From NCBI RefSeq assembly GCF_035083965.1, contig NC_089732.1, positions 4,479,383-4,543,382 on the forward strand: DNA of 64,000 bases. The letters run 5' to 3'. The position numbers and the translations under genes are program-made. A model generated the notes under the pieces. It was given only the letters and a program-made list of their open reading frames with translations, was not told the origin of the DNA and made no database searches. Numbering within the stretch: position 1 is the stretch's first letter; each line of letters opens with the position of its first letter. Shown here piece by piece: positions 21,548 through 34,900 of this stretch. Source of the DNA: Branchiostoma lanceolatum (taxonomy: Eukaryota > Chordata > Leptocardii > Amphioxiformes > Branchiostomatidae).

Positions 21548-21905
21548 GGATTTCCCTGTAGCTCAATTGGTAGCAGACCCGCAGCTGAGCTCCTGGTTCC
21601 AATAAGTTGGTAATTAACATGGAGACCTCGGTTCGAATTCAGGGAAGAGAATCCTGGTTGGAGCTGCACTCGTCTTACGGAAGGGACGTAAAATGAGGGT
21701 TCCGTGATCGCGGAGGTGTCTCGATCACTTTAAAAGGCGCCCCAACAACATTGCTCAGATGGGTACCTACTGGCTGTACTTCAGATGAACATTGGGAAAG
21801 TTGCCAGGTATCCAACAGTGATCAGCGTACCAGGCAGTTGGGAAAGGGCCAGGAAGTGACGACTCAGATACTGAGTCTAGTAGTGTGTCAGATAGTATGA
21901 CGTAA
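21548..21905 (+). repeat. tRNA-derived SINE, family B (copy 1)
   Basis: The head TAGCTCAATTGGTAGCA is an A box, and GGTTCGAATTC about 70 bases later is a B box. The tail (GGAGCTGCACTCGTCTTACGG, then CAGATGGGTACCTACTGG) recurs on the minus strand at 48425-48725. The tRNA-like head has lost the base pairing of a working tRNA. Confidence 0.75.
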
Positions 21906-22439
21906 GGTAAGGGTAAGGCAGACTGACCTTGAAGCGTGATGCTTGGGCAACCCTAACTGACTTGAGGTGACTGAAGGTCACAGAGCCATATAAGGAAAAC
22001 GCCAGATGTTAGGGTCAGACGCTTCTCTGGTGCGAGGGAAACGAGTGTGTGGACAATGTTTGGAATACAAAAGGGGTACCCAGTTCAGGTTGTGGTCTGT
22101 GCGTCACCATGGAAAGCTATAATCTCCCAGCAGATGTCAGAATTTGGCTCAATCTGTGTTTCACGCTTTTTGGTGCTACATTTCGTACGGCTGTCTAGTA
22201 GTCCACTGTTTTCTATAACTCTTCGCGAAAAGGAAAAGCATGGTGTGTTTTCATGCAGCTAATGCTAGTGCTACGCTATGGCTCACGATTCCAGCCAAGT
22301 ACATCGAGTCACCCCTACTGATTTCGATAAGTGTGTTGGGTTCCTTCCGTTTAGAGATTTAACATCTGAAGCTCCCATATACACAGGGCTGCGGGCTTTA
22401 CGTCACCATTCGAAAGGAATAATGTAACCCCTCAACCTG

Positions 22440-22710
22440 CAAGGGACAGGGAAACACAGTCAGCACCAGGGACAGGGAAACATAGTCAGGGACATGGAAA
22501 CAGTCAGCACAAGGGACAGGGAAACACCGTCAGTATCGGGACAGTGAAACACGGTCAGCACTAGGGACAGCTAGGGAAACACAGTCAGCACTAGGGACAG
22601 GGAAATACGGTCAGCACTAGGGACAGGGAAACACGGTCAGCACTAGGGACAGGGAAACACGGTCAGCACTAGGGACAGGAACGTAGTCAGCACCAGGGGC
22701 AGGGAAACTT
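22440..22710. repeat. 26-bp minisatellite
   Basis: About ten units of consensus CACTAGGGACAGGGAAACACGGTCAG. The later copies are nearly identical; the first ones are degenerate and shortened. Confidence 0.9.
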
Positions 22711-22916
22711 TGAGATCTAGTATTTCTCATCTATAGCATCATAGGATCCCATCTTCCTGCATGGGTATATATGAATAATTGAAATCTGCAAAGAAAAACA
22801 GGGAAGATTCCGTAACATTTGGAAACGTGCACCCCTCCAGAACGTTTTGGAATGGGACATTCCTAAATCAAATTTCCCGCCCTTGCGCCAACCTTTGACC
22901 TTTACTCCAAAACAAA

Positions 22917-22973
22917 ATGGCGACAAGTGATACGTGCGGCGAGTGTTGCTCATTCTTCTGCCAGCTGTTTTGA
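22917..22973 (+). other. Upstream ORF (18 codons) in frame with the transporter start
   Basis: AAAATGGCG opens an 18-residue cysteine-rich reading frame (four Cys) that ends at TGA 22971-22973, 18 nt before the transporter ATG and in the same frame. It could be a translational uORF. Alternatively its ATGGCG may belong to a YY1-like promoter element, or the TGA may be an allele or assembly error. Confidence 0.4.
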
Positions 22974-22991
22974 GATATAGCGAAACCAACG

Positions 22992-25900
22992 ATGACTTCT
23001 GGGTGCGGGCCCGCGCCGGGCAGCCCTTCTGTCGTGTTACGACTCACCACGGCCTTGTTTTACGGCTTTTCCTCCTTCATGATCGTCGTGGTGAACAAGA
23101 GCGTTCTGACGACCTACCAGTGAGTAAAGTTGAGACGTTATTTTATGTCTGTCTGCTCTTAATGATCATCAATCATTCACGTGTCGATAGCTTCAACATG
23201 CCGGAGTTTAGATCCAGACGTTTCTCGGGAGAATTTTACCCAGAACTGAAGGAAAGTCAACAGTTAAAACAGTTTATTTAAGTTGTACGGACACTTAGAT
23301 TTTTTAGGTACAGAGTATGTCTCCTTTGTTGTGCAACATAACATAGTCAACGTTAATGTGCTATGACTACACTTCCTATGTCCGTCTGGTGCATTGTTGT
23401 GTAAACACTGAGTCACTCGTTTGTTATGGGGACTTCCTTTTTTTCCCAGCCAAGGTGTCAATAATTGCCTTTGACAATAGCTGCATACACGAGTTGTTAT
23501 TTAGGTTTCCACGTTACTTTGAGTATTTATACTGCTTACAATATATGGCATGGTGGCTAATTATTACTCTCTTTTATACATCTTGTGTTAAAAGCTGGGA
23601 TCTAATGGCTACCAGCCAGGAAGTTCACAGTTGCCCATATGCATCACCACACAGTTATCCTGTTTGTATGAATAAACTTGAAGCTAAGCACCAAATGCAA
23701 CAATTATAAAGCTGATGCCAATTCTCATAATTCTGGTGGGTACCCTAAGTCTGACACATATAAATGATTCAAAGAAATTAAAGAGATCTGCTGATAGTCA
23801 TACATCATCAGTGATCTCCAAAGTATGCACACTCCAGATATCCAGGTGTTCAAAACATTCTTGAGAAGACCTGGATAACACCTTTGTTATTGTGGTTTTA
23901 TTTATTTATCTTAGGTTTTAGAGTACCCGGTGGAATATGAGAGTTGTCCTTACATACCATCAGCAAGTGAGAGCCAGTGATACTGTAAATGCATTTAAGT
24001 TTGCATGGTTTTTATTTCGCGCTAAGGCCAAAATGGAGTGTTCGCGGTGGTTTTATGTTCGCGGCAGTGCTATAGCCACATACTGCTACAGTATTGGACA
24101 AAAATGTTCGCGGTGGTTTTAAGTTTGCGGTGAAACGGTCGCCGCGAAAACCGCGAACATAAACATTTCTGCATTTACAGTAACTACTCAGGATGGTACC
24201 CAGGCTAATTTCCAAGCAGATCTTTCGATGGCAAAGACCGTATCCAACTAGCAAAAGGAGTTTTATTCGCCACCGGTCTTTGCTATCGAAAGATCTTCTT
24301 GGAGATTAGCTCAGGATACCAAGATACAATTTTGGTGATTCTTTTATGACTTGTTAGTAAGGTTGGGCTTGAGTGGTCACCAGCCATATGTTCCATGTGA
24401 AAACTCTTATAAGGGATCCTGTTTGCATTTACCAACAACTAAAGCTGGACCAACACTTAGTGAAAACATGCATGTAATCTCCGTTGATGGAAGTGATAGA
24501 ATCGATACATAAAAACTGAACAGTATTCTGTCATAGCGCGACCACAGATGATTCACCGCAACTCAACCCTGCTAGTTAATATACAGCAAAGTCTTAGGGA
24601 GGTTTGTTTAGATGCCGCACCCTGGTGTACTCTGTGTGTTTGTGGAAAGGATCTTCATGGGAACAGGACCTGTGTTGTGTGGCATACCTTCAGTCGTGTA
24701 TGTTAAATGGGTCACAGTCCTGGCAAGTTGTTTGTACATGTTCTACCATAACTTACATCTAGTCCAAACACTGTCAGAAAATGTTGCTCCGTTTGCCCCA
24801 ATAACTTTCTATAAAATAGAAATAAATAACTGATTGTTTGAAAAACTGATTCAAACTCCATTGAACACTCAATTTTATTGCATTACTAGTAAAGATTTCA
24901 TATGATCTAAAATTTTACTACATTTACAGTCAAATTATACTTGAATCTAGCCTAAAACCATGTCTATTGTATACATGTATATATTCTTTGTATATATATT
25001 CTTCTTATAATGATTGAGTTATGGTAGATAAGTCCCTTTAGTTTGTTACAATCAATGTCTAATAATAATTATTATACATATGATTTCTTCTTTTTTCACT
25101 GCAGGTTTCCAAGTTTCCAGTTCTTGGGGCTTGGTCAGGTAAGATTATACCAAGGAGCTTCAACTTGGAATAATTTTTAAAGCTAACCTTGGTTTTTACC
25201 AAGGAGCTGGTTTTACAGAAAACATTAAAATAATCAGAATGTGGGCTTCAATTTGAATTGGCAAAATCATGGCTAAAATTTCATGAGGGATTAACAGCTA
25301 ATGTTTAGAATACTGTTACTTCTCTCAACCTGAGTTGCGAACGGATGAGAGTGGTATAGGTTGTCAGTTCTATTCTTGGCATGTAAATAATGGTTCAGTT
25401 CACATTCTAGGTCATCATGAGGTTGTGATCTCATGGATCAAGTTAAAAGGTCCTGGCCAATCAAAACACGGGGGGATTTACATGGATGAAGAGAGACATT
25501 TTACGAGAAAGGTCTCCTCTGTGACCTTCACAGAAGGGTTTTTCTGAGAGCAAATGGCAAAATGTTAAATCATATCATGTTGAAATATATGCAATGGGCA
25601 TGCAATGTTTATATAGGATCATGGAAGAAGGGAGATCTTAAGCTTTGAAGAAGCCACCAAATTCCATCCACAGATTATATTTACAGACAAAAAGAAAACT
25701 ACTAACAGAACCCGCAGATTACAGAAAAAGTGGGATCTTTCATCTTCCACTTTTTCAGAAAAAGAAGTCAAACCCATTAAGTTATGATTTGGAGTCAGTC
25801 AGCATGTAGACTTAATTACAATGTACTAGTAGTCACATGTTTAATTTTATTGTTCTTCATTGTTCGTCTTTTTCCTGTTACTTGCATTTTTAGCCTTCAG

Positions 25901-28900
25901 GCAAAAATTTACAATAAACCTGTATAATAAACCTAGGACCTTGTCATGTTGTAAAAAAATATTGTTTCAGATGGTGGCCACCATTGTTGTTATGTACAGT
26001 GCCAAGAAACTCAGTATTGTCAAGTTCCCAGACTGGAACAGGGATATTCCTAGAAAAGTAAGTAAAAATGGGAACCCACCATATTTTCCGTAAGGCCACA
26101 CCCATTTACTGTCTTGCAGTTGGTTTTCTGACATTTTAAGGTTAAAGTTAAGCAATCTAGATGACAATTTGAAAACATTGGGCTGGTACAGCGGTAGGAA
26201 AACATGGACTTGACTTATAATTCACTACCTAAAACTGAGTGTACCAAGACTTTCTATCTGCAGGGCCTGTCTTCATGTTGATCTTCTTGATAAGCATCAT
26301 TTTGTGTAAATCAGAGGACCAACATGTTAAGTGCAACCTTAACCTTTTCCCTGCTGCCTAACTCCGTAACCAATACTAGTAGAGAATTGGGTACCAAATG
26401 GCTACTTCAGTGTGCTAAAGGTTAAAGTCATGACTGTTTTGTGGATATTTCTTCTACTACTGAGCCATATATAGCAACTGTCCGTTTTGTTGACCTCTTA
26501 CACTACTGGTATTTGCCCTTTCATTTAATGGAAGATGTACCTTGATACGGATCATTACCTTTATGTAGGGAGATGTTTGAAGATTACATGTCACTACCAT
26601 TGTCAGTTGTTAAGCAAAAATGCATACCGACTATCACTTGTGAGAAAGGTCCTTTCACTTCCACCTGAATCAAAACATTTAACCCAAACCCTGGGTGGTG
26701 TTTTCTTTGTGTAGCCAAGACAAAATCTGATTAGGTATTTTAGGTCTCGGCAAATAAGATCATTGTGTCCTTGTCTCAAGGGATTACTTAAAGGACTCAC
26801 TGTAACGTACCAGTCCTAATTTACACAAGGTATTACACGTTTTGCACCATTTACATGTATATGCATACATTCTCACTCAGGGATTTAGGTACTGGTATGT
26901 TTACAGTTTGGTGCCATGCAATGCAATCAGTGCTCAGAAATTAAGAAAAATTGTCACCCGCCAGCCTAAAGCTACTTTCATTATGAAATGAAGTTTGCTA
27001 TGCTATAGTGGTGGGTGTGTGATGCTCATATGTATTTGTTCTATACCAGTGTTTGTTAAGGTATTGACATTTCTTGTAATGTACTTTCTGTACAATTTTC
27101 CTTGTATGTTGATTATGACAAGAACCTCTTTATTGATAATGTTTGCCACTTGTCTGCAGTACTTCGAAAACTGTATTGATTTAATGTTTTCAGTCAGTAA
27201 AAATTACATCTGTTTCAGTAGCCGATTAAAAGTTCCATGGTGTTCACATTTTCTACCTTAACTTTGCAGGCTTTCCCACTGCCTCTTATATACATTGGCA
27301 ACTTAATATTTGGACTGGGAAGCACAAAGAGATTAAAGTAAGCTATTTTTCCTCACTATTTGTACATTAATTGTGTATATTTCTTATAGTAAATCTTGTA
27401 GTTCAAATGGGAATTGATAGGGGGTGTTGCTATACAGAAAAGTAATATGTACTCACACAGTGAACAGTGCAATGTACATGTATATTAACTTAGTGATAAA
27501 CCAATATTAGTACATGTCATTGAGTAGCCTACATTTATGTGTATATAAAGGTATAACTTATTAGTAAGCTTTTGTTCTTCATTTTCAATGCAGTAATATT
27601 GATTTCATGCGTCTCTCTATAGGTCATTTAGTACTCCATAGACTCCATAGTAACAATGTAATGTAGTATATGCATTTAAGTTTGCGTGGTTTTTACTTCG
27701 CTCTAAGGCTAAAATGGAATGTTTGCGGTGGTTTTAAGTTTGCGCCAGTGCTGTAGTCACATACTGCTACAGTATTGGACAAAAATGTTTGCGGCGGTTT
27801 TAAGTTCGCGGTGAAATGGTCGCCGCAAAAATGGCAAACATAAAACCACCGCAAACATTTTTGTCCAATACTGTAGCAGTATGTGACTACGGCACTGGTG
27901 CAAACTTAAAACCACCGCAAACATTCCATTTTAGCCTTAGAGCGAAGTAAAAACCATGCAACTTAAATGCATTTGCAGTAGTATGGTGTAGTGTTACTAG
28001 CATGTCAATGCTTTTCTCCGTTCCCCCCAGCCTGCCCATGTTCACAGTACTCCGTAGGTTCTCCATCCTCTTCACCATGATTCTGGAATATGTGGTGCTC
28101 GGGTGAGTCTTTATGAGTTAATCTCCATTAAACCGCAGGGTTACATAAATCCGCCACTTTGAAAAACAGTGGGTTTGAGAGATCTCTAGTGCAGCACCCC
28201 CTAGGTATGCACAGTTTAGATATACAGTAAGTCCATTATACTGGGTGACATTGTGCATGTGCAATTTAGATATATAGGAGTTCATATACATTTACTGGGT
28301 GACATTGTGCCTGTGTAATCTTTAAGTTTAGTGAAAAGTTTTATGTTTAGAAGGCATCCTTCCATCTTGTAAGGATAACTATCACACACATACACAAGCC
28401 ACCTTACATTTACTTTCTAATCTTTACACATGTTTCTTTTCCCATCATTTGTAGGCACCTTGCTTCCAGGAGAGTACAGGCAATAGTAGTACTGATGGTG
28501 ATAGGAGCCATTATAGCTGCCTTGTAAGTAAAACTCTCAAGAATTTAGGGTTACCTCCTATATCATTTGACCTCAACAGAATATTGCAAAGCTATTTACA
28601 GCAGAAAGTGGAAAATGTAGACATTTGTACAGCAAAAACAAGACAGTAACTAGTGAATGTTTTGTTTCCACGATCTTATCTATGTATTTAATTACATGCA
28701 ATGATCAGTATTGACAACTTCTGGCCAAAGAATTTGTCAACAATGCAAGTTTCATATTTCTGAGACCCTGACACAGTCTTTTCATATCATGGTTTCTTTT
28801 CTTCAAATTCCTAATGTATTTAGCTGAAAATTGAAATGTTTCTTGAATGCATCACACAGAAGTAAGTGTGGTCTGATCCATATTGCCTTTGGTTTTTCCT

Positions 28901-31900
28901 TGGTTTCTGTACATGTTCTTAAAATGTCTATGTATCTAGCTAAAGATTGAGAGATTGAATGCATTATACATACTTTCAGGTAATCTCCATTAACATTAAT
29001 CCGCCTGGTTACATAAATCCGCCACTTTGCAAAACAGTGGGTTTGAGAGATCTCTAGTGCAGCACCCCCAGGTATACAGAGTAAAGATATACAGGAGTGC
29101 ATTATACTGGGGAACCTTAGGTTGGAGATCTGTTTCAACGTATCTTTTCATGGGCCGGAATTATGTACCCTGGTGGAATTATGTTAGTGAAGTTACATTG
29201 TTAAGCCTGATCTGAAATATTTTTTTTCTTCCCCAGAAATGATCTTGCCTTTGACCTCAGGGGTTATGTGTTCATACTTCTCAACGACCTGTTCACGGCG
29301 CTGAACGGTGTGTATGTCAAGAAGAAGCTGGACTCCAAGGTGATATACAATGAGTTTGCTAAGTGTTTATACATAGATAATCTATGGTAAAATTTGAACT
29401 TATTTCTTCTGTTAATTTTGTTAAGTTTGATTATGTATAATTTAAATCATTCATATTATTAAGTTAATGGGGAGAAGCCAACTAAAAGCCACATAGGTTT
29501 CTGCCACCCCCTGCATGTTTTTTCATCCTGTATTATTTTCATCCTATATAGAATGATTTTGTATTCATGTATACCTTTGTTTTACCTTACATTTGTATTT
29601 CGACATTGTTGTCAACATGCAATTAGCCTACGGGCATGAATTTGCAATAAACTATTATTATTGTTTTGTTTTTAATTGTTTGTGTGTATGCAAATTTAAA
29701 ACAATAAACAAAAAGTATTTCCTATATGTGTGCAATGTAAAGGCCTACTGTGCATGTACATGTACTATATTACAAGAAACAGCATTGAGTAATGTAATAT
29801 TTTAGCACACACAGGGCTCAAATTACATTTTTCTGCATTACTGTACTAGGTAATGTTGCGGATTATTGTCCTAGTTTAGTCTAACAGTACCTGTATCTGT
29901 TGGTTACTCTCAAGACTATTTGCACCAATCAAAGTTGACATGCACCTCTCTACCCTCTCACTGTCTTTACCATTAAGTCCATTGAAAAAGTAGAGGTTTA
30001 AGGATGATTCTGGTACTATTTTAAATCTTGCAGTCTCCATTTCAAGATGCTGCACGTAACTGTATATGAGAATTGCAAGTTTCACTCTTCATTTGGTGTT
30101 TTTCTGTCAGTAATAAAAAAGTGTAGCAAAATATCTTTCTTCACTAAAATTGTGATAATAGCACTGTTGAGTACACATGCCTATGCATCTATTCATTTCT
30201 TCAATGGTTGCTTTATTTGTGCCTTTTTATGCTAAAGGAGCTGGACCAGGAAAATGTGAACGAGGTTTGTCAGAAAGCTGTAAGGTGGTAGTCAGGAGTG
30301 TGTAAGGGTGGTGGGGTTCAAAATCCCTGTTATAATTACTTCTATCCTAGTGTAAACTAAGGAATTTATGGAGTAGTACAATTTAAACTTTACATCTGGA
30401 TAAATTTCGATAAAAAATCGGACGTTTCGGGCGTCCATCCGACTGCCCTTTTTCAATTTGAAGTTTACTTACGGATGCATAAAGAATGTTAATTCCTAAG
30501 TTCTAAATTTATCCAGATGTAAAGTTTAAATTGTACTACTCTATTTGCTTACCTGGATGTTTAACATTCATAAACGTTGTAAGGAATCTCTGGTACTACT
30601 AGGAATTTTTAAATGAAAATTAAGAAACAACAACATTAACAGGTTAAAAGGGTGTACAGGTATACATGTATACTGCCCCTAATTGAAATATGTATACGTC
30701 CCCTTACTCCGTCCCAACCCATCCCAGTTTGGTGGTGGTTGAGAGGCCCTGATGTACTGAAGACAGTGCATGACATCTTCTTGAATAAACAAATATACAA
30801 TTCAAACATGTATAACATTAGCTGAGGAGTTACTAAAATGTCAGCCAAATAAATGCCACTTCAAATGTGATTCAAGAACCTCATTTTGATTTTCTTTATT
30901 TTACCAACCCAGTGCAGCATTTCTTATACTCAACATTAAACAAGAAATACTTTTAAGAAACTCTCAAGGAACCGTACTTGACTGGTGAATCCAAACATTT
31001 GTTCTTGTCTTAGATATAGTGAAAAGTGACTAATGTCTGTGTTTTCTGTTTTGCATGACTTTTACAGGAGCTGGGGAAATATGGACTTCTTTTCTATAAC
31101 GCTCTCTTCATGCTGTTTCCAACGATGGCCATCTGTTTCAGCACTGGAGATTTTGAGAAGGTGAGTGAAAACAAATGTAGTGGGTTTTTTGGATGGATCT
31201 CATGGATATCTTGTTCTTTCTTTTACACTCCATTTAGAAAATAGATAGCCTCCATTAATATCAATCCATCGGGTTACATAGCTCCAGAAAACAGTGGGTT
31301 TGAGAGATCTGTGGTGCAGCACCCCCAGGTATGCACAGTTGAGATATACAGGATTGTATTATGCTGGGGGACGTTGGGTTGGAGATCTGTTTGGATGTAT
31401 TTTTTCAGGGTGGCGGAATTATGTACCCTGATGGAATTATGTTAGTAGATGTTACATGCACCAAACATACATTTTTGTACCCTCTATAGAAATTGTAATA
31501 TCCCAGTAAAATCTAAAGACACAAACTCTTCAGCTTCAAACAGCAATACGCAACAAAGTTAGATTGAAAAGGTACTTTGAACAATCTGATTGTGGGGTCA
31601 TGTGGCATAACAGCAGGGTGTTTGGCCCAGAACCCAAATCTACTGTCATGTCACTGATCTTGACAGTGCCCTTGGGAAAGGCACTTTACACCCAGGTGTA
31701 AAGATTGGTACTTGACTTTGGTTGGGGAAGTAAAAGGCAGTAGAAGGAGAGGGTTAGGCTCTGCCTTCCAATACCGTGTCCTAGTCACAGTGAATAACAA
31801 CCCACTGCCCGTACTGCCTCAAAAATGCTATGGGTCTACCTTTACTTTTATCTTTTAAACAGTGTGATGGTGATTTTCCTGTATATTTGACAGGTGCTGG

Positions 31901-34900
31901 CGTTCCCAGGCTGGAGCGAACCGCTGTTCGTCTTGCAGTTCTTCATGTCCTGCTTCATGGGGTACAGTATCTGTATCTGTATCTACACGTATATAGCCGA
32001 TATAACACACTAGCCTAACACACTAGCTTCGCAGGCACGCAGTGCGGCAGCCCTAGTCACACCTAGTCTTTGCACATCTAACTGTAAGCTAATGTTTAAA
32101 GCTATCTAGTGCAATACTTGGTGGTAACGAGTTCCACTCTATAACAGTTCTAGGGAAAAACAAGGTTTTGAACATATCAATTCTGGTTGATAACTAGATG
32201 GTAGTTGGAGGCTTGACTACTTCTTGTTTTTTTCCTCAGCTGATACAAATTTACAACCATAGGAGTAAACCTTTGTGTAATATGATGAAGTAATTTCGGT
32301 TGTCTTGTTCACTTGATTGATAGTGGTACAATGCAGCTGGAGAATTTTTTTCTACAATCAAACAAGTTTATTAGCAATTGGTGGTCTTATATTGCCGTAA
32401 AGTAGGACTGGGTAATGTGGACAGTGTGATCTGCCGAGTCAGTCACAACCAGCTGTCCCTGCGGTCCTAAAGTAACACCCTCTGGTCTCGTTAACGTGTC
32501 TGTAGAGATGTGTTTGAGGAATCTGCCTGTCTTGTCAAACATCTCCACACGGCTGTTTCCAGGGTTTGCCACGATGATGTTACCTGCCCTGTCTGTACAG
32601 ATGCCTTGGGGATTCTTCAGCTGACCTTCACCACTTCCTTTACCTCCAAACTTAAACAGAAACTGCTTGTCCGTTTTGTACACATAGACATAGTGATTGT
32701 CGTAGTCTGACACAAGAATCTTCCCTTCCCCGTCCACAATGATGTACCGTGGGTTCTCCATCCCCTGCTGCTGACCCACAGTTCTCACTAGTGACCCATC
32801 TGACCTGAACACCAACACTAAACCCTGCCTGTTGAGGTAGCCTTCTGTGGTTTGTGTAATTAGGATCTGCTTCTGCCTGGTGTCCACAGCAACTCCTCTA
32901 TACCATCCTGTCATGTGTACACCAAACTTCCTAAGCACCCTGCCCTGTTTGTCATACTGCACAGCAGACCTAGTAGTCTCTGTGTTCCCCAACACCCACA
33001 GGTTCCCCTCCCCATCTATGACCACGTCATGTGGTGTCATCTTCTGACCACCAGACACAACTGTACATGTTGGGAACTGACGGACAAATGTTCCCTGCAG
33101 GGTGAAGACTTGGATTCTTTGGTTCCCACTGTCTGCTACAAAGATCTCCCCTTTGCTTGACACAGCCACACCACTTGGGTTATTGAACTGTCCATTTCCT
33201 GATCCCTTTCCACCAAAAGTTATTGTTTTTGGGAGAGGACCATACATTAAGAAGACTGCAAGCAAGAGAATCCCTGCAGCAGTCTGTAAGTTGTTGGGGG
33301 GTTGCACAGGCTGTGGTTGTACAGGTGCTGCTTTTTGGAGTTTTCCTCTGTACTTAACTATCTTCTTTGTTAAAATTCTTTCCTGTCCAAGAAAGGTGAC
33401 CCCTCCCTGCTCCAGTTCTTGTTCTGCTTGATCACAGGCAGCAGACAGGTCACTGACATCTGCCAACACTCTGTCCCTTTCCTCTTGCACCACTTCTTTG
33501 TTCTTGTTGTATTTTTCTTCTGCTTGAAACAGAAGATGGTTGTAGGCCTGAATGATGCTGTTGTCTGTCTCTTGCTTCTGTTCATCCAGGGTTTTTTCTT
33601 CCTCCCTCAGACTTTTGAGAACACCACAGTAGTCTTCTAAGACATTCCTCCCCTCATCAATAAGTGCTTGAACTGGTGCCTTCCTTTCCCTTGAGGCCTT
33701 TTTCAGGGTTATTGTGCCATGATCACTGTGCATGTCATCCAAACAGTCATTACAAACTGGCACCTTACACTGTTTACAGTAGAGTTTGACTTCTTCAGAG
33801 GGGTGAAAGGTGCACCTGTTTCCAGATTGGGGTTGTTCCCTTGTTTCCCCTGACTGTGTAGCCTGGTTCTGCAGTCTTTCACACATATTTGCTGCCATGA
33901 GATTGTCTGGTAAACTTGTGACCCCCTGACGTGGCAGCCTGAACTGTAGACGACAGTTTGGGCACTGGAAGGTCCCTCCCCTCCCTGCATGGTCCTCTAG
34001 ACAGTCCTGACAGAAGGTGTGCTGACAGGGCAGCACCTTGGGCCTGGTGAACAGCTCCAGGCAGATGCTGCAGGACAGTTCATCGTGGAATTGTGTGCCC
34101 AAACTCCACGGTGCAGCCGCCATGATTTTGTTTCCTGATTATGTGGCTGCCTCGCCCCAAGTCAAAGTCCATAGTAATGACCTGATGTTTGTTCTGGACT
34201 AGTTCAATATTTGGGGTTGATAGGGGACAACTTCTGTGAGCTTAATAGTAAAAAGGACCAGACTTTCAATGTTGCTTTTACACAGAAAATTAGATTTTCA
34301 ACAGTGAAACTTTTAGTAGTGTTAGTCACATTACATTTATTACCTAAAAGCTAGAACATCTTGAAGACAAGTCTGTGTTGGAAGTCTGGGAATGTCTCCC
34401 AGTTATCACACCCTATTCCCACTGATGCCATTTAAAGGAGGCAGCTGTATATTTTTAAGATATATTCTTCTTTACATTTTTCAGTACATTTTTAAAACTG
34501 GAGCCGGCTTATTTCTTGATTTTTGTTACCTTGTACTTAACTACATATACCCGAGTGGTGTTGGTGTGGTGTGGTGTTGGCCACACCAATTAATTTCTTG
34601 GTTAACAGATTTTTTGAAAAACTGCTAAATTCCAAAATGAACATGAAAACAGAATCTCAGAGGAAAGTCTGCACTTTGGTGTACACAGTTTCAGGGTGTG
34701 AACAGGGTCAGGTGCAAGTTTTCACCCCAGCCGTCTGTTTTTATGATTTTTTTTTGCTAAAATTAAAAACAAAAATCCATTAACCAAGAAATTAAATTGT
34801 TCCAATATCTACATATTCACCAAAGAAAGCATATCATACTATGCCGTTTATGAAACGATGGCAACTTCCAAGTATAATCCTTTTCGGACTGTAAACTATC

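Larger units (their letters stand above)
21378..22916. other. Intergenic: SINE and minisatellite
   Basis: No gene is supported. The stretch holds a tRNA-derived SINE (21548-21905) and a 26-bp minisatellite (22440-22710). The last 200 bases are probably the promoter and 5' UTR of the sugar transporter gene; no TATA box is evident. Confidence 0.5.

Noticed and set aside
22440..22710. CRISPR-like array
   Set aside because: The units are contiguous without unique spacers; it is a minisatellite in animal DNA.
32510..33640. Forward frames of 66-109 residues inside the TRIM region
   Set aside because: They are antisense shadows of the 578-residue TRIM frame.
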